Assembly (NCBI RefSeq): GCF_001648775.1
Contig: NZ_LVEJ01000002.1
Location: forward strand, 124,001 to 188,000
DNA: 64,000 nucleotides
DNA from: Pseudomonas fluorescens
GTDB lineage: Bacteria; Pseudomonadota; Gammaproteobacteria; Pseudomonadales; Pseudomonadaceae
Direction: 5' to 3'
Part shown: positions 49,456-60,047 of the stretch, in pieces
Position numbering within the stretch: the first letter of the stretch is position 1
Layout: every line of letters starts with the position of its first letter
Translations under genes and position numbers: made by a program
The notes under the pieces: generated by a model
What the model was told of the DNA's origin: nothing
What the model saw: the letters and a program-made list of their open reading frames with translations, nothing else
Database searches by the model: none

Positions 49456-50031
49456 ATGCAAACCCCGCTGCAAGGTCAGCGCATCCTTCTGCGCCCGCTT
49501 CAGTATTCAGATGCCGCCGCCCTGCTCCACGCTGCCGCCGATGGCGAGTTGTGGAACCTCACCGTCACGGTCGTGCCTTCAGCAAGCACCGTCGACAGCT
49601 ATCTGAAAAAAGCCCTCGACGGCCGTGACGCCGGCACGGTGATGCCGTTCGTCATTGTGCTGAAGGACAGCGGTGAAGTGATCGGCTCAACGCGTTTCTG
49701 GAAGATCGACCCGCTCAATCGCAAACTTGAGATCGGCAGCAGCTGGATTTCGGCGAGCTGGCAAAAATCCTTCGTCAACACCGAAGCCAAGTACCTGATG
49801 CTGCGCCACGCCTTCGAGGTGCTCGATTGCGTGCGCGTGCAGTTCACCACCGACGAGAACAATCAAAAGTCGCGCAACGCGATCCTGCGCCTTGGCGCGC
49901 AGCAGGAAGGCATTGTCCGGCATGAGCGGATCATGCCGGACGGGCGCAAGCGCAACTCGGTGCGGTTCAGCATCATCGACGACGAGTGGCCGCAGGTGCG
50001 CTTGCACCTGGAGCAGAAACTCGGCGCCTGA
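49456..50031 (+). CDS. GNAT family N-acetyltransferase, RimJ/RimL-like
   Basis: 191 residues. Starts L-Q-G-Q-R-I-L-L-R-P-L in the RimJ style; the CoA-binding region around residues 95-140 includes N-T-E-A-K-Y-L-M-L-R-H-A-F-E and N-Q-K-S-R-N-A-I-L-R-L-G. Acceptor unknown (protein N-terminus or small molecule). Convergent with the MscS-type gene, 4 bases between stops. Confidence 0.88.
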   Translation: MQTPLQGQRILLRPLQYSDAAALLHAAADGELWNLTVTVVPSASTVDSYLKKALDGRDAGTVMPFVIVLKDSGEVIGSTRFWKIDPLNRKLEIGSSWISASWQKSFVNTEAKYLMLRHAFEVLDCVRVQFTTDENNQKSRNAILRLGAQQEGIVRHERIMPDGRKRNSVRFSIIDDEWPQVRLHLEQKLGA

Positions 50032-50035
50032 CCCT

Positions 50036-51478
50036 TCAGGCGCGACTGCGCAGCCATTGCAGAAAGCCTTTTTTCGCCACCACCACCGGCGCTTCCTCGG
50101 TCAGCGACTGCGCCTTGTGCAAGCGGTAGTCGAGCAAGGCTTTCATTGCGTCGTTGATGTCGTGGCGCGCATCGAGGCACGGTTTCAGGTAAGTCTTTTC
50201 GATGCGGTAGAGGGCGCAGAAAGTCTTCGCGGCAAACGTCGCGGGTACAGACGAATCGGAAAGAATGCCCGCCTCGCCGATGACTTCACCCGGGCCCATG
50301 CGTCCGGACTCGAACGGCGAGCCATGGCGCGTCAACGTCACCGTGACCACACCTGATTCGATAATGAACAAGTGATCGCTGACCTCCCCCGCCTCAAGGA
50401 TCGTCTCCCCGACCCGGAACGTCTGCAGACTCATGTTCTGACTGAAGGTGTCTTTCTCTTCCTGACGCAAAGTCGAGAAGATTGGCGAACTGTCGAGCAA
50501 TGCCCGTGGCCGCGACAGGTTGGTCGGTGCAGCGCTTTCATCGCTCGACAGCAGATTGACCCCGGACGCCTGCAAGTGCCGGTACGCCAGGTCAAACAGT
50601 TGATTGCGCACCACGCGCTTCTCACCCATTGAAGCGACAAATCCGCTGATCTCGTATTCCGCACCACTGCTGCCGGAGCTTTTCAGCGCTACGCTCGGCG
50701 CCGGTGTGTCGAGCAGTTGCCGACAACCCTGCATCGCTCGCTCCAGTGCATCGATCACCGAATTGGGTCGCGCATGCGGGCTGACTTGCACACTGACCGC
50801 GACGCCAAACATATTGCTCGGCCGACTGAAGTTGATGATCTTCGCTTTGGCCGCCAACGAGTTCGGAATCACCGCCATGCTGCCCTGACTGGTCTGCAAA
50901 CGCGTGGCGCGCCAGTCGATGTCGGTGACCCGACCTTCGGTGCCGTCGATGGAGATCCAGTCATCCAGTTGATAAGGCTTGGTGGTGTTGAGGACGATCC
51001 CGGAGAACACGTCGCTGAGCGTACTCTGCAAGGCCAGACCGACGATGATCGCCAAGGCCCCGGAGGTGGCCAGCACGCCTTTGACCGGCAGATCGAGCAC
51101 ATAGGCCAGCGCCGCAATGATCGCGATGAGGAAAATTACCGCGCCGAGCAAGTCCTGCAACAATCGCCCGGTGTGGCCGACCCGTTGCATCATCACCGCG
51201 CCGATCAACACCGTCAGGGTGCGCGCGCCGAACAGCCACCAGCCAATCTGCAACCCGGTCGCCGCCAGGTGCAGCGGCACGTTGTCGGCCCATGGCGCCG
51301 GTTCCATCGGGTTGAGGCCTTCGTTGAACAGCAGGACGCTGAACAAGGTGAAAATCAGCACCCGCACCAGCAGTTTCCACTCGCTGCCACGGGAGCTGAT
51401 CAGACGCCACAGACCGAGATCGAGGAGGATCAGGATCAACGCGCAAAACAACGGGTGTTCGGTCAGCAGAGACAGCAT
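50036..51478 (-). CDS. MscS family channel with C-terminal cyclic-nucleotide-binding domain
   Basis: 480 residues from MLSLLTEHPL, preceded by GGAGTTGTTTG. Hydrophobic segments at about 5-25, 35-52, 75-95 and 115-135 lead into the MscS pore helix and beta domain (VGLALQSTLSDVFSGIVL, then KPYQLDDWISIDGTEGRVTDIDWRAT variants, about 150-210). A cyclic-nucleotide-binding domain occupies about 340-455 (FRVGETILEAGEVSDHLFII, GPGEVIGEAGIL). This is the bCNG architecture, in which cAMP rather than tension may open the pore. The ligand is inferred. Confidence 0.9.
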   Translation of the reverse strand: MLSLLTEHPLFCALILILLDLGLWRLISSRGSEWKLLVRVLIFTLFSVLLFNEGLNPMEPAPWADNVPLHLAATGLQIGWWLFGARTLTVLIGAVMMQRVGHTGRLLQDLLGAVIFLIAIIAALAYVLDLPVKGVLATSGALAIIVGLALQSTLSDVFSGIVLNTTKPYQLDDWISIDGTEGRVTDIDWRATRLQTSQGSMAVIPNSLAAKAKIINFSRPSNMFGVAVSVQVSPHARPNSVIDALERAMQGCRQLLDTPAPSVALKSSGSSGAEYEISGFVASMGEKRVVRNQLFDLAYRHLQASGVNLLSSDESAAPTNLSRPRALLDSSPIFSTLRQEEKDTFSQNMSLQTFRVGETILEAGEVSDHLFIIESGVVTVTLTRHGSPFESGRMGPGEVIGEAGILSDSSVPATFAAKTFCALYRIEKTYLKPCLDARHDINDAMKALLDYRLHKAQSLTEEAPVVVAKKGFLQWLRSRA

Positions 51479-51588
51479 CAAACAACTCCGACGAAGGCCA
51501 ATCGCGAGAAGATCGCACAGATTGAGCAAGTGTAGGAGCAATTGATTTCAGCGGATGAACACGCCCGCAAAAACACCACAAAACCAAA

Positions 51589-51678
51589 TGTGGGAGCGAG
51601 CCTGCTCGCGAATGCGGTCGATCAGTCAAAGGTGCATCGACTGACATGATGCCTTCGCGAGCAGGCTCGCTCCCACAG
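51589..51678. repeat. REPIN (GTGGG-outside type)
   Basis: TGTGGGAGCGAGCCTGCTCG ... CGAGCAGGCTCGCTCCCACA with an inner ATCAGTC...GACTGA pair in the spacer. Lies between the MscS and YcaC genes. Confidence 0.88.
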
Positions 51679-51698
51679 GGGACTGCGTGTGACCCAGG

Positions 51699-52325
51699 TT
51701 ATTTATCGTTGGTCAGGCTGTTGTAGCTGGTGAACAGGTTGCGGTAGTCCGGGATGTGGTTGGAGAACAGCGTGCCCAGGCCTTCGATGTCGTTGCGCCA
51801 GTCGCGGTGCAACTCGCACGCCAGGCCAAACCAGGTCATCAATTGCGCGCCGGCAGTGGACATGCGGTTCCACGCCGATTCGCGAGTCAGCTCGTTGAAC
51901 GTGCCTGAGGCATCGGTCACCACGAACACATCGAAGCCCTCTTCCAGCGCCGACAGTGCCGGGAACGCCACGCAAACTTCCGTCACCACACCCGCAATGA
52001 TCAACTGCTTCTTGCCGGTCGCCTTGATCGCCCTGACGAAATCCTCGTTGTCCCAGGCGTTGATCTGCCCCGGACGGGCGATGTACGGCGCATCGGGAAA
52101 CAGTGCCTTGAGTTCCGGCACCAGCGGGCCGTTGGGGCCGGTTTCGAAACTGGTGGTGAGGATCGTCGGCAGCTTGAAGTACTTGGCCAGATCGGCCAGC
52201 GCCAGCACGTTGTTCTTGAATTTGTCCGGATCGATGTCGCGCACCAGCGACAGCAGTCCGGCCTGGTGATCGACCAGCAGCACCGCAGCGTTGTTCTTGT
52301 CCAGACGTTTGTATTGAGTGGTCAT
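51699..52325 (-). CDS. YcaC-type isochorismatase-fold hydrolase
   Basis: 208 residues. Cysteine hydrolase fold: Asp19 (LLVDHQAGL), Cys118 (VVTEVCVAFPA) and the cis-peptide region are present; the residue usually taken as the third catalytic one (around 84, A-R-P-G) is Arg here. True substrate of YcaC proteins is not established. It follows a related gene by 55 bases (52381-53064), suggesting local duplication and co-transcription. Confidence 0.88.
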   Translation of the reverse strand: MTTQYKRLDKNNAAVLLVDHQAGLLSLVRDIDPDKFKNNVLALADLAKYFKLPTILTTSFETGPNGPLVPELKALFPDAPYIARPGQINAWDNEDFVRAIKATGKKQLIIAGVVTEVCVAFPALSALEEGFDVFVVTDASGTFNELTRESAWNRMSTAGAQLMTWFGLACELHRDWRNDIEGLGTLFSNHIPDYRNLFTSYNSLTNDK

Positions 52326-52380
52326 AGCAGTAATCCTCGCGGGTGGTAGAGGCCGACGGGGTCGGCCTCAGGTGACTCGA

Positions 52381-53064
52381 TCAGCGCTGGGAATCCAGCA
52401 CTTCGTGTTCGTTCGCGACTTGCTGGGCCTTGAGGTAGCTCTCGATCAGCAATTGATAATGTGGCATGGCCTGGGCGTAAACGGCCGCCCACTGCTCGGC
52501 ATCGGGACGGTTCCACGAGCCTTGCAGCTCGGAAAGCGTAGCCATGATGTCGATCGGCACCACCCCGGCCTGAGCCAAACGGGCCACTGTCAGATCAGTG
52601 GCCAGTTTCGAGTGATTACCGGACGCATCGACCACGGCAAATACCTTGTAGCCTTCGTGCACGGCGGCGATGGACGGGAACGCCAGGCAGACGCTGGTCA
52701 GGGTTCCGGCGATCACCAAGGTCTTCTTGCCGGTAGCTTTGACCGCTGCGTGAAATTCCGGATTGTCCCAGGCATTGATTTCGCCTTTGCGCGCCACGTA
52801 TTGCGCATGCGGCGCTGCTTCGTGAATCTCCGGGATCAACGGCCCGTTCGGCCCTTGCGGCACGGAGGCGGTGGTGATCACCGGCATCTTCAACAGGGTC
52901 GCGGCTTTGGCCAGTGCGATGGCATTGGCGCGCAGTTGCGGCACGTCCATGTCCTTGACGATCTGGAACAGACCGCTCTGGTGGTCGATCAGCAGCATCG
53001 CTGCGTCGCTGGCATCGATGGTCGGTTTCTGGCCGTCGAAGTTCGCTGCATTGACAGTGTTCAT
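52381..53064 (-). CDS. isochorismatase-fold hydrolase, second YcaC-like paralogue
   Basis: 227 residues from MNTVNAANF, preceded by AGAGGAAACGCAC. Same layout as its neighbour: [22 protein letters not shown] and [10 protein letters not shown], with Lys where the neighbour has Arg. C-terminal tail of about 20 residues differs. Between pirin and YcaC genes in one direction. Substrate unknown. Confidence 0.88.
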   Translation of the reverse strand: MNTVNAANFDGQKPTIDASDAAMLLIDHQSGLFQIVKDMDVPQLRANAIALAKAATLLKMPVITTASVPQGPNGPLIPEIHEAAPHAQYVARKGEINAWDNPEFHAAVKATGKKTLVIAGTLTSVCLAFPSIAAVHEGYKVFAVVDASGNHSKLATDLTVARLAQAGVVPIDIMATLSELQGSWNRPDAEQWAAVYAQAMPHYQLLIESYLKAQQVANEHEVLDSQR

Positions 53065-53150
53065 GTGCGTTTCCTCTTTTCTATAGGCAACAGCCATCCC
53101 TGGCCTGCGAACCGGCCTACGCGTCCTGTGTAGAGCGGAGTGGTGGTGCG

Positions 53151-54017
53151 TTAAGCGTGCATCTGGCCGAAGCGGCCGGACTGGAAGTCGGCGAAGGCCT
53201 GGTGGATTTCCTGCTCGGTGTTCATCACGAACGGGCCGTGGCCGACGATCGGTTCGTCGATCGGCTCTCCGCTGAGCAGCAACACCACCGCGTCCTGGCT
53301 GGCTTCGAGCGTCATCTGATGGCCGTCACGTTCGAACAGCGCCAACTGCCCTTCGCGCACCGATTCCAGACCGTTGATCTGCACCGAGCCTTTCAACACC
53401 ACCAGCGCGGTGTTGCGGCCTTCATGCAGATCGAGCGTCAGCAACTTGCCGGCGTTCAGGCGCAAGTCCCACACGTCGATCGGTGTGAAAGTGCGCGACG
53501 GGCCGGTATGGCCATCGAACTCACCGGCGATCAGGCGCAGGCTGCCGGCGTTGTCCTTGAGCGCGATGCTCGGGATGTCGCTGTCGAGAATGGTCTGGTA
53601 GCCCGGCGCGGCCATTTTGTCCTTGGCCGGCAGGTTGACCCACAGCTGGACCATCTCCAGTTTGCCGCCAGTCTTGGCGAAGTGTTCCGAGTGGAACTCC
53701 TCGTGAAGGATCCCGGAAGCGGCGGTCATCCATTGCACATCGCCCGGGCCGATGACGCCGCCACTGCCGGTCGAATCGCGGTGCTGCACTTCGCCTTCAT
53801 AAACGATAGTCACGGTTTCGAAACCACGGTGCGGATGCTGACCAACGCCACGGCGTTCGGTGGTCGGGGTGAAATCGGCAGGGCCGGCGTGGTCAAGCAG
53901 CAGGAACGGGCTGATGTGTTTGCCCAGGTTGTCATAGGAAAACAGCGTGCGAACCGGGAAACCATCGCCGACCCAATGGCCGCGCGGGCTGGTGTAGATA
54001 CCGATGATGTTTTTCAT
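53151..54017 (-). CDS. pirin family protein
   Basis: 288 residues, bicupin. The N-terminal cupin has the metal ligands in [11 protein letters not shown] (about 57-67) and H-E-E-F-H; the second half is less conserved. Pirins are Fe-binding proteins, some with quercetin dioxygenase activity. GGAGACAACC precedes ATG 54017; the alternative ATG four codons earlier lies on that ribosome site. Divergent from a LysR gene that is its likely regulator. Confidence 0.92.
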   Translation of the reverse strand: MKNIIGIYTSPRGHWVGDGFPVRTLFSYDNLGKHISPFLLLDHAGPADFTPTTERRGVGQHPHRGFETVTIVYEGEVQHRDSTGSGGVIGPGDVQWMTAASGILHEEFHSEHFAKTGGKLEMVQLWVNLPAKDKMAAPGYQTILDSDIPSIALKDNAGSLRLIAGEFDGHTGPSRTFTPIDVWDLRLNAGKLLTLDLHEGRNTALVVLKGSVQINGLESVREGQLALFERDGHQMTLEASQDAVVLLLSGEPIDEPIVGHGPFVMNTEQEIHQAFADFQSGRFGQMHA

Positions 54018-54122
54018 GGTTGTCTCCAAATTGGGTGAGTGATGCGATGGATCAAGCTTAAATCCATGACCATTAATGCACTAGACTGCAAAAATCAGCC
54101 TTAGCGTTCTATATGGAGAACG

Positions 54123-55031
54123 ATGGTGGAAGACCTCAACACCCTCTACTACTTCACCCAAGTGGTCGAACATCAGGGTTTCGCCGCCGCCGGGCGCGCG
54201 CTGGACATGCCGAAATCAAAACTCAGCCGCCGCATTTCCGAACTGGAACAACGCCTTGGCGTGCGCTTGCTGCACCGCACCAGTCGCCATTGCTCGCTGA
54301 CCGAAATTGGCCAGGCGTATTACCAGCGCTGCCTGGCCATGCGCGTCGAGGCCGAAAGCGCCGCCGAGCTGATCGAACGCAATCGTTCCGAGCCGCAAGG
54401 GCTGGTGCGCTTGAGTTGTCCGACAGCGCTGCTCAACTCCTGGGTCGGGCCGATGCTCACCCGCTACATGCTCAAATACCCGCTGGTGGAATTGTTCATC
54501 GAGAGCACCAATCGCCGCGTCGATCTGTTGCACGAAGGCTTCGACATCGCCCTGCGCGTGCGTTTTCCGCCGCTGGAGAACACCGACATGGTCATGAAGG
54601 TGCTGGGCAACAGCACGCAATCGGTGGTCGGCAGCCCGGTATTTGTCGAACGCCTGTCATCACCGCCCTCGCCCGCCGACCTCAACGGTTTGCCGAGCCT
54701 GCACTGGGGCGCGGCGCAGCGCGAATATCAGTGGGAACTGCTCGGGCCAAATGACAACACGGCACTGATTCGGCATTCGCCGAGGATGGTTACTGATGAT
54801 TTGATTGCCCTGCGTCAGGCAGTAATCGCCGGAGTTGGCGTGGCGCATTTGCCGAGTGTGGTGGTGCGCGAGGACATTGCCGCGGGACGGGTGGTGGAGT
54901 TGATTCCGGGCTGGGCGCCGAAGTGCGGTGTGGTGCATGCGATCTTTCCGTCGCGACGCGGGTTGCTGCCGTCGGTGCGCACCTTGATTGATTTTCTCGG
55001 CGAGGAGTTTGCCCACAGCGACATTGCCTGA
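54123..55031 (+). CDS. LysR-type regulator divergent from pirin
   Basis: 302 residues. Winged HTH at 5-62 (YYFTQVVEHQGFAAAGRALDMPKSKLSRRISELE), followed by an effector domain with the S-C-P-T-A-L-L region of the CrgA-like subgroup. GGAGAACG precedes the ATG. The 105-base gap to pirin should hold the shared operator. Probably activates the pirin-isochorismatase genes in response to an electrophile or phenolic; this is inference from position. Confidence 0.9.
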   Translation: MVEDLNTLYYFTQVVEHQGFAAAGRALDMPKSKLSRRISELEQRLGVRLLHRTSRHCSLTEIGQAYYQRCLAMRVEAESAAELIERNRSEPQGLVRLSCPTALLNSWVGPMLTRYMLKYPLVELFIESTNRRVDLLHEGFDIALRVRFPPLENTDMVMKVLGNSTQSVVGSPVFVERLSSPPSPADLNGLPSLHWGAAQREYQWELLGPNDNTALIRHSPRMVTDDLIALRQAVIAGVGVAHLPSVVVREDIAAGRVVELIPGWAPKCGVVHAIFPSRRGLLPSVRTLIDFLGEEFAHSDIA

Positions 55032-55042
55032 ATCGGCAGTGC

Positions 55043-55115
55043 GCCCTTCGCGAGCAGGCTCGCTCCCACAGGAAACTGCATTCCAATGTGGGAGCGAGCC
55101 TGCTCGCGAAGAGGC
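55043..55115. repeat. REPIN (TTCGCGAG-outside type)
   Basis: CCCTTCGCGAGCAGGCTCGC ... GCGAGCCTGCTCGCGAAG around the spacer AGGAAACTGCATTCCAA. Lies after the LysR stop. Confidence 0.88.
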
Positions 55116-55250
55116 CAGCCCAGACACAGAAAATCCAAAATTCTGATTCATGACTTCTGATCAACAGTGCTTTGCCCCAGCAGCGGTTTTTCTCACGGAT
55201 GCACACGCGGATACTCGACCCCATTCCCACTGCACCCCCTGGAGTCTTAC

Positions 55251-56054
55251 ATGTCTGTTCCCGCTTTCGGCCTAGGTACTTTTCGCCTGCAAGGCCAGGT
55301 CGTCATCGATTCGGTGAGCACCGCCCTTGAACTCGGCTACCGCGTCATCGACACCGCACAAATCTACGAAAACGAAGCCGATGTCGGCCAGGCCATCGCC
55401 GCCAGCGGTATCCCGCGCGAAGAACTGTTCATCACCAGCAAGATCTGGATTGCCAACTTCGCCAAGGACCGTCTGATCGACAGTCTCAAGGAAAGCCTGC
55501 AGAAACTGCAGACCGACTACCTCGACCTGACATTGATCCACTGGCCATCGCCGGAAGACCAGGTACCGGTCGAAGAATTCATGGGCGCCTTGCTGGAAGC
55601 CAAGCGCCTGGGCCTGACCCGGCAGATCGGTGTGTCCAACTTCACCATCGACCTGATGCAACAGGCCATCGCGGCCGTCGGTGCCGAAAACATCGCGACC
55701 CACCAGATCGAACTGCACCCGTACCTGCAAAACCGCAAAGTCGTCGAGTTCGCCCAAAGCCAGGGCATCCACATCACCTCGTACATGACCCTCGCCTACG
55801 GTGAAGTGCTGAACGATCCGCTGATCCAGCAGATCGCCGTGCGCCTGCAAGCCACCCCGGCGCAAGTCACCCTGGCCTGGGCCATGCAGTCGGGCTACGC
55901 GGTGATTCCGTCGTCGACCAAGCGCGCCAACCTGCAGAGCAATCTCGGCGCCACTGCGCTGACGTTGAGCGAAGCCGACATGGCGCAGATCGCCACGCTC
56001 GATCGCGGCCATCGCCTGACCAGCCCGAAAGGCATCGCGCCGGTCTGGGATTGA
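55251..56054 (+). CDS. dkgB: aldo-keto reductase, 2,5-diketo-D-gluconate reductase B type
   Basis: 267 residues from [15 protein letters not shown], preceded by GGAGTCTTAC. NADPH-dependent reductase (AKR5). Catalytic Asp34, Tyr39 and Lys64 are visible, with the His in LTLIHWP (about 97) and the NADPH-binding C-terminal [13 protein letters not shown]. Reduces methylglyoxal and other ketoaldehydes in E. coli DkgB. Three bases separate its stop from the stop of the sensor kinase. Confidence 0.92.
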   Translation: MSVPAFGLGTFRLQGQVVIDSVSTALELGYRVIDTAQIYENEADVGQAIAASGIPREELFITSKIWIANFAKDRLIDSLKESLQKLQTDYLDLTLIHWPSPEDQVPVEEFMGALLEAKRLGLTRQIGVSNFTIDLMQQAIAAVGAENIATHQIELHPYLQNRKVVEFAQSQGIHITSYMTLAYGEVLNDPLIQQIAVRLQATPAQVTLAWAMQSGYAVIPSSTKRANLQSNLGATALTLSEADMAQIATLDRGHRLTSPKGIAPVWD

Positions 56055-56057
56055 CGC

Positions 56058-59000
56058 TCAAGCCTGAAGGCGTTGCGCGAGGCCGTGCATGGCTTCGCGC
56101 AAGGTTTCGGTCGCGCTGCCCAGCGTGACGCTTTCGGCATCTGCGCATGCCCGCTCCAGCTCGTCGCAGGCCAAGACCACCCGCGCCGCGCCAACCATCT
56201 GCGCGGCGCCCTTGATGTGATGGGCGAGCTCACTCAGCCCGCCCGCATCCTGCGCCTGACTGAAGGCGTCGAGGCGTTGCAAATCGTGGTTCAGGCTGCT
56301 CAAGACTTCTTCGCGCAGACGCTCGATCAGCGCGTGATCACTGCCAGCCATTTGTTCCAACGCACTCAAGTCGAGCACGGCCAGGGCGATTTCATCGTCC
56401 TCGACGACAATCCCCTCACAAGGGCTGGCGCCACTCAAAGCCTGCGCCAGATCGTGCAGGCGAATCGGTTTGAACAGGCACTCGTCCATGCCGGCGGCAA
56501 GACAACGGACTTTCTCCTCGACCTGCGCATTGGCGGTAAACCCGAGAATCAGGCACGACGTGCGAGCACTCGCGGCTTCCTCATCACGAATGGCCCGGGC
56601 GAGTTCATAACCATTGCGCCGTGGCATGTTGCAGTCAGTAATGACCACATCGAACGGCTGCGCCCGCCAACGCTCGAGTGCCTCATGACCATCCTCGGTG
56701 TCGACCGTACGATGGCCGAGCTCGCTCAATTGCCAGCACAACAACAAACGGTTCACCGGGTGATCGTCCACCACCAGCACGCTCAGTGAACAAGTGGTCG
56801 CCGCCACTCTTTCGGAGGGTTTGGAAGGCTGCGCGAGTGCGACCAGCAATGGCAGTTCGAGACTGACCTCGACACGGGTGCCCTGGCCTGGCTCGCTGTC
56901 CAGACGCAAGGTGCCACCCATCATTTCGCACAAATTGCGACTGATCACCAGCCCCAGCCCGGAACCACTGCGCACCGATTGCGTGTTGTTGCGCGCCTGC
57001 ACGAACGGACTGAACAGCCGCTGCCGATCCTGCGCGCTGATGCCGATACCGCTGTCCTCGATGACCACTTGCACCGCCAGTCGCTCGGGCGAGACTGCGC
57101 TCACTTTCAGCCGCAGACTCACTTCGCCCTCCTCCGTGAACTTGATCGCGTTGCTCAGCAGATTCGACAGCACTTGCTTGAAGCGCGTCGGATCGATCAG
57201 TACATCGACGTCGCTGCGCACGTCGACGTCGATGTGCCAGAGCAAGCGTTTCTGCCGGGCCAGCCCTTCGAACACGCGGCACACCGACACCACCAATTCA
57301 CGCAGATTGGCGCGTTCAGGGGCGAGCGACAAATGCCCGGTTTCGATGCGGGCGATGTCGAGAATGTCGCCGATCAGGGCCAGCAGTTGTTGCCCGGCAT
57401 TGGACGCCACCTGAATCGCCAAACGATCGGTGACACCTTCTTCGGCACGTTTCAGCGCCAGTTCGAGCATGCCGATCAACGCGTTCATCGGCGTGCGGAT
57501 TTCGTGGCTCATGGTCGCCAGAAACGTGGTCTTGGCGCGGTTGGCATCGTCCGCCGCTTCCTTGGCTTCCTGCAATTGCTGCAGCCATTGCTGGCGCTGG
57601 CGGATCTGCCAGCGCTGGAAACCGATCCACGCCAGCGCCAGTACCAGCAAGCCTGCCGCACCGGCAAACCCCAGCACAATCGTGCGGCGATGCCGCAGCC
57701 AATAGCTGTCCTCCACCACCACATCGTGGCCCCAGCGCTCGACCAGATCGTCCATCTGTTGTGGGGCGATGCTCAGCAACGCCTTGTTCAGGATCGAATG
57801 CAGCGCTGGCGCCTGCGCCGTCGTCGCCAGTGCAATGCGCGCCGGCTGGTCGCCGACAGTGCCGAGGATGCGCAAACGCTCGCGGTATTGCCGGGCGATC
57901 AGAAAGCGCGCGACCAGTAACGAACTCACCGTAGCGTCGGCCTGCCCCTTGGCAATCAACGCCATGCCTTCGGCCGGACTTTTGACCTCGACCAGACGAA
58001 TCCCCGGCACGCGCGCCAGCAGATATCCGCGCAACGGGTGTCCGCGATAAATCGCCAGGCGCTTGCCCTTCAGCTCGTCAAGCGTACGCGGGCTTTGCGC
58101 CGTTGCCGCGCTGACCAGCACGAAGGGGTTGTTCAGATAGGCCCGAGTGAATTGCAGCTCGGCTTCCCGCTCGCTGCTCGGCGTGACCACCGGCAACATA
58201 TCCAGCTCACCGGCCTTCAGTTGCTCGATCTGGCGATCCAGCGAGCCGCCGCGCACGATCTCGAAATGCAACCCGCTGCGCTGGCTGATCAGGCTGAGCA
58301 GTTGCGCTGACAGGCCACTGAAACGACCGTCCGCATCAAAAAAAGTCAGTGGCGCGAAATCTTCGATAGCGCCGACCCGCACCGACGGGTGTTGCTCCAG
58401 CCATTGCTGTTCGGCGGCGCTGAGTTGCACCCGAGCCTGCTCGGCCATCTCCGCAGGCCCGGCGCTCCAGCGTTGTTCAATGCGGTAGCGATGCTCAAGC
58501 GGAATCGCCGCCAACGCCTTGTCGAAAATGCGCTTGAGGCGCACATCACTGCGCAACATTGCAAAGCCGAACGGATTGGCATCAAGCCCCGACGGCCCGG
58601 CCAGTTGCAGGTCGTTGCGATAATTGGTGTTGATCAAGTAGTTGGCGCTGATGAAGTCGCCCAGATAGACATCGTCGGCGCCGAACGCCACGGCACCGAG
58701 CGCGTCCATCGCCGAGGGATAGCGCTGCACCCGCGCCTGCGGATAAAACGCCTGCACACTCGCCAGCGGCAGATAGTCCTCGACCATGGCCAGACGTTTG
58801 CCAGCGAGGTCCATGGGCAACGTTTCGTCATGCCGGGTCACCAGCATCGGCTGATCTTCAGCGTAAGAGCGCGACAGCATGAAATCCGGGTCGGCTATTT
58901 CAAACTGATTGGATGTCCCCAACAGATCGAGATCGCCGCGCTTGAGGGCGGCCATCACTGCGTCCCGATTGGCATAGCGCCGCACCTCCATGGTGATGCC

Positions 59001-59276
59001 GAGCAGTTGCGCCAACAGATCCGCGTAATCTGCCGTGAGCCCTTCCAGTTCATGCTGATTGCGGGTGATTTCGAACGGCGGGTAATCGGGCCCGGAAATG
59101 CCCATGCGCAACACCGGATGCTGACGCAGCCATTGCCGCTCCTGCTCATCCAGTCGCACCTGCACGTTGTCCGGCCCGGCCCGCGTCAGCACCTGCAGTG
59201 GCTGCGGGAGTTCACTCGCCCGGCACACCAGCACAAGGCCCAACCACAACCCACAGACCAAGTACCCCAGCCTCAT
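56058..59276 (-). CDS. BvgS/EvgS-like hybrid sensor histidine kinase
   Basis: 1072 residues from ATG 59276 (a GTG two codons earlier is possible). Order: signal peptide, two periplasmic SBP-bac-3 Venus-flytrap domains (about 50-285 and 300-520), membrane segment (about 529-551), short coiled linker without PAS, HisKA with His about 590 ([10 protein letters not shown]), HATPase ([24 protein letters not shown]), receiver with Asp about 879 (VVITDCNMP), and Hpt with His about 1019 (AHHIKGAAQ). A complete four-step phosphorelay feeding the LuxR-type regulator 10 bases upstream. Ligand unknown. Confidence 0.95.
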   Translation of the reverse strand: MRLGYLVCGLWLGLVLVCRASELPQPLQVLTRAGPDNVQVRLDEQERQWLRQHPVLRMGISGPDYPPFEITRNQHELEGLTADYADLLAQLLGITMEVRRYANRDAVMAALKRGDLDLLGTSNQFEIADPDFMLSRSYAEDQPMLVTRHDETLPMDLAGKRLAMVEDYLPLASVQAFYPQARVQRYPSAMDALGAVAFGADDVYLGDFISANYLINTNYRNDLQLAGPSGLDANPFGFAMLRSDVRLKRIFDKALAAIPLEHRYRIEQRWSAGPAEMAEQARVQLSAAEQQWLEQHPSVRVGAIEDFAPLTFFDADGRFSGLSAQLLSLISQRSGLHFEIVRGGSLDRQIEQLKAGELDMLPVVTPSSEREAELQFTRAYLNNPFVLVSAATAQSPRTLDELKGKRLAIYRGHPLRGYLLARVPGIRLVEVKSPAEGMALIAKGQADATVSSLLVARFLIARQYRERLRILGTVGDQPARIALATTAQAPALHSILNKALLSIAPQQMDDLVERWGHDVVVEDSYWLRHRRTIVLGFAGAAGLLVLALAWIGFQRWQIRQRQQWLQQLQEAKEAADDANRAKTTFLATMSHEIRTPMNALIGMLELALKRAEEGVTDRLAIQVASNAGQQLLALIGDILDIARIETGHLSLAPERANLRELVVSVCRVFEGLARQKRLLWHIDVDVRSDVDVLIDPTRFKQVLSNLLSNAIKFTEEGEVSLRLKVSAVSPERLAVQVVIEDSGIGISAQDRQRLFSPFVQARNNTQSVRSGSGLGLVISRNLCEMMGGTLRLDSEPGQGTRVEVSLELPLLVALAQPSKPSERVAATTCSLSVLVVDDHPVNRLLLCWQLSELGHRTVDTEDGHEALERWRAQPFDVVITDCNMPRRNGYELARAIRDEEAASARTSCLILGFTANAQVEEKVRCLAAGMDECLFKPIRLHDLAQALSGASPCEGIVVEDDEIALAVLDLSALEQMAGSDHALIERLREEVLSSLNHDLQRLDAFSQAQDAGGLSELAHHIKGAAQMVGAARVVLACDELERACADAESVTLGSATETLREAMHGLAQRLQA

Positions 59277-59286
59277 GTTCACAGGC

Positions 59287-59913
59287 TCAGATCAAGTGAT
59301 TGCGCTTGGCGAAATCGCGCAAGTGCACCGCAGAACACACGCCGAGCTTTTTCATCAGGCGGGTTTTGTAAGTGCTGATGGTTTTGTGGCTCAGGTGCAT
59401 GTCCTCGGCAATCGCCTTGTTGGATTTGCCCTGCCCCAACTGCTCGAAAATACTCAGTTCGCGATCGGAGAGCTGATCGATCATCTGTTTTTCCGTGATC
59501 TGCACGGTGGTCAGTACGCTGACATGCTCCGGCAGCGCGGAAAAATAGGTGTAGCCAGCCATCACCGCCTGAATGGCCTTGTGCAGTTGTTGCAACTGAT
59601 TGGTTTTGGTTACGTAGGCCATGGCCCCCGCGCGCAGGCAGCGCTCTTGATAGAACAGCGGGTCGTGCGAACTGAAGACCAGCACCCGACAACCAAGATC
59701 GTTAGCCTTGATCCGTACCAGCACCTCCAGCCCGTCGAGTGCCGGCAAGCGCAGATCGAGAATCACCAGGTGGGGTTTTTTCTCACGAATCAGCGCCAGG
59801 ACCTCATTGCCACTGGACACCTCGTAGATGATCTTGAAACCTTCGGCTTGCAGCACGATGCGGATGGCGGCGCGCACCACCGGATGATCATCGACGATCA
59901 GCGCTGACTTCAT
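59287..59913 (-). CDS. BvgA/EvgA-like LuxR-family response regulator
   Basis: 208 residues from [11 protein letters not shown], preceded by GGGAGTGGTC. Receiver domain with Asp8-Asp9, phospho-acceptor Asp53 (VILDLRLP) and Lys in Y-V-T-K-T; LuxR/NarL HTH at about 145-195 ([25 protein letters not shown] variants). Accepts phosphate from the Hpt domain of the adjacent kinase. Two palindromes upstream (60015-60030 and 60536-60549) are candidates for its own sites. Confidence 0.94.
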   Translation of the reverse strand: MKSALIVDDHPVVRAAIRIVLQAEGFKIIYEVSSGNEVLALIREKKPHLVILDLRLPALDGLEVLVRIKANDLGCRVLVFSSHDPLFYQERCLRAGAMAYVTKTNQLQQLHKAIQAVMAGYTYFSALPEHVSVLTTVQITEKQMIDQLSDRELSIFEQLGQGKSNKAIAEDMHLSHKTISTYKTRLMKKLGVCSAVHLRDFAKRNHLI

Positions 59914-60014
59914 GACCACTCCCTGTACAAAAGACATGATGCCGCCACCGGTGTTGGCTGATCCTGACGCAATGGCTGCGCAGAGAATGTCGCACGGAAC
60001 GGGAGATGAATCAC

Positions 60015-60030
60015 CTGTCAGACCTGACAG
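60015..60030. promoter_or_regulatory. perfect palindrome CTGTCAG-AC-CTGACAG
   Basis: Seven-base arms, two-base spacer, in the gap between the receiver-like gene and the response regulator, about 100 bases before the regulator ATG. It could be an operator or a small hairpin in the transcript. Confidence 0.5.
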
Positions 60031-60047
60031 TTGCGACAAGCACTTTT

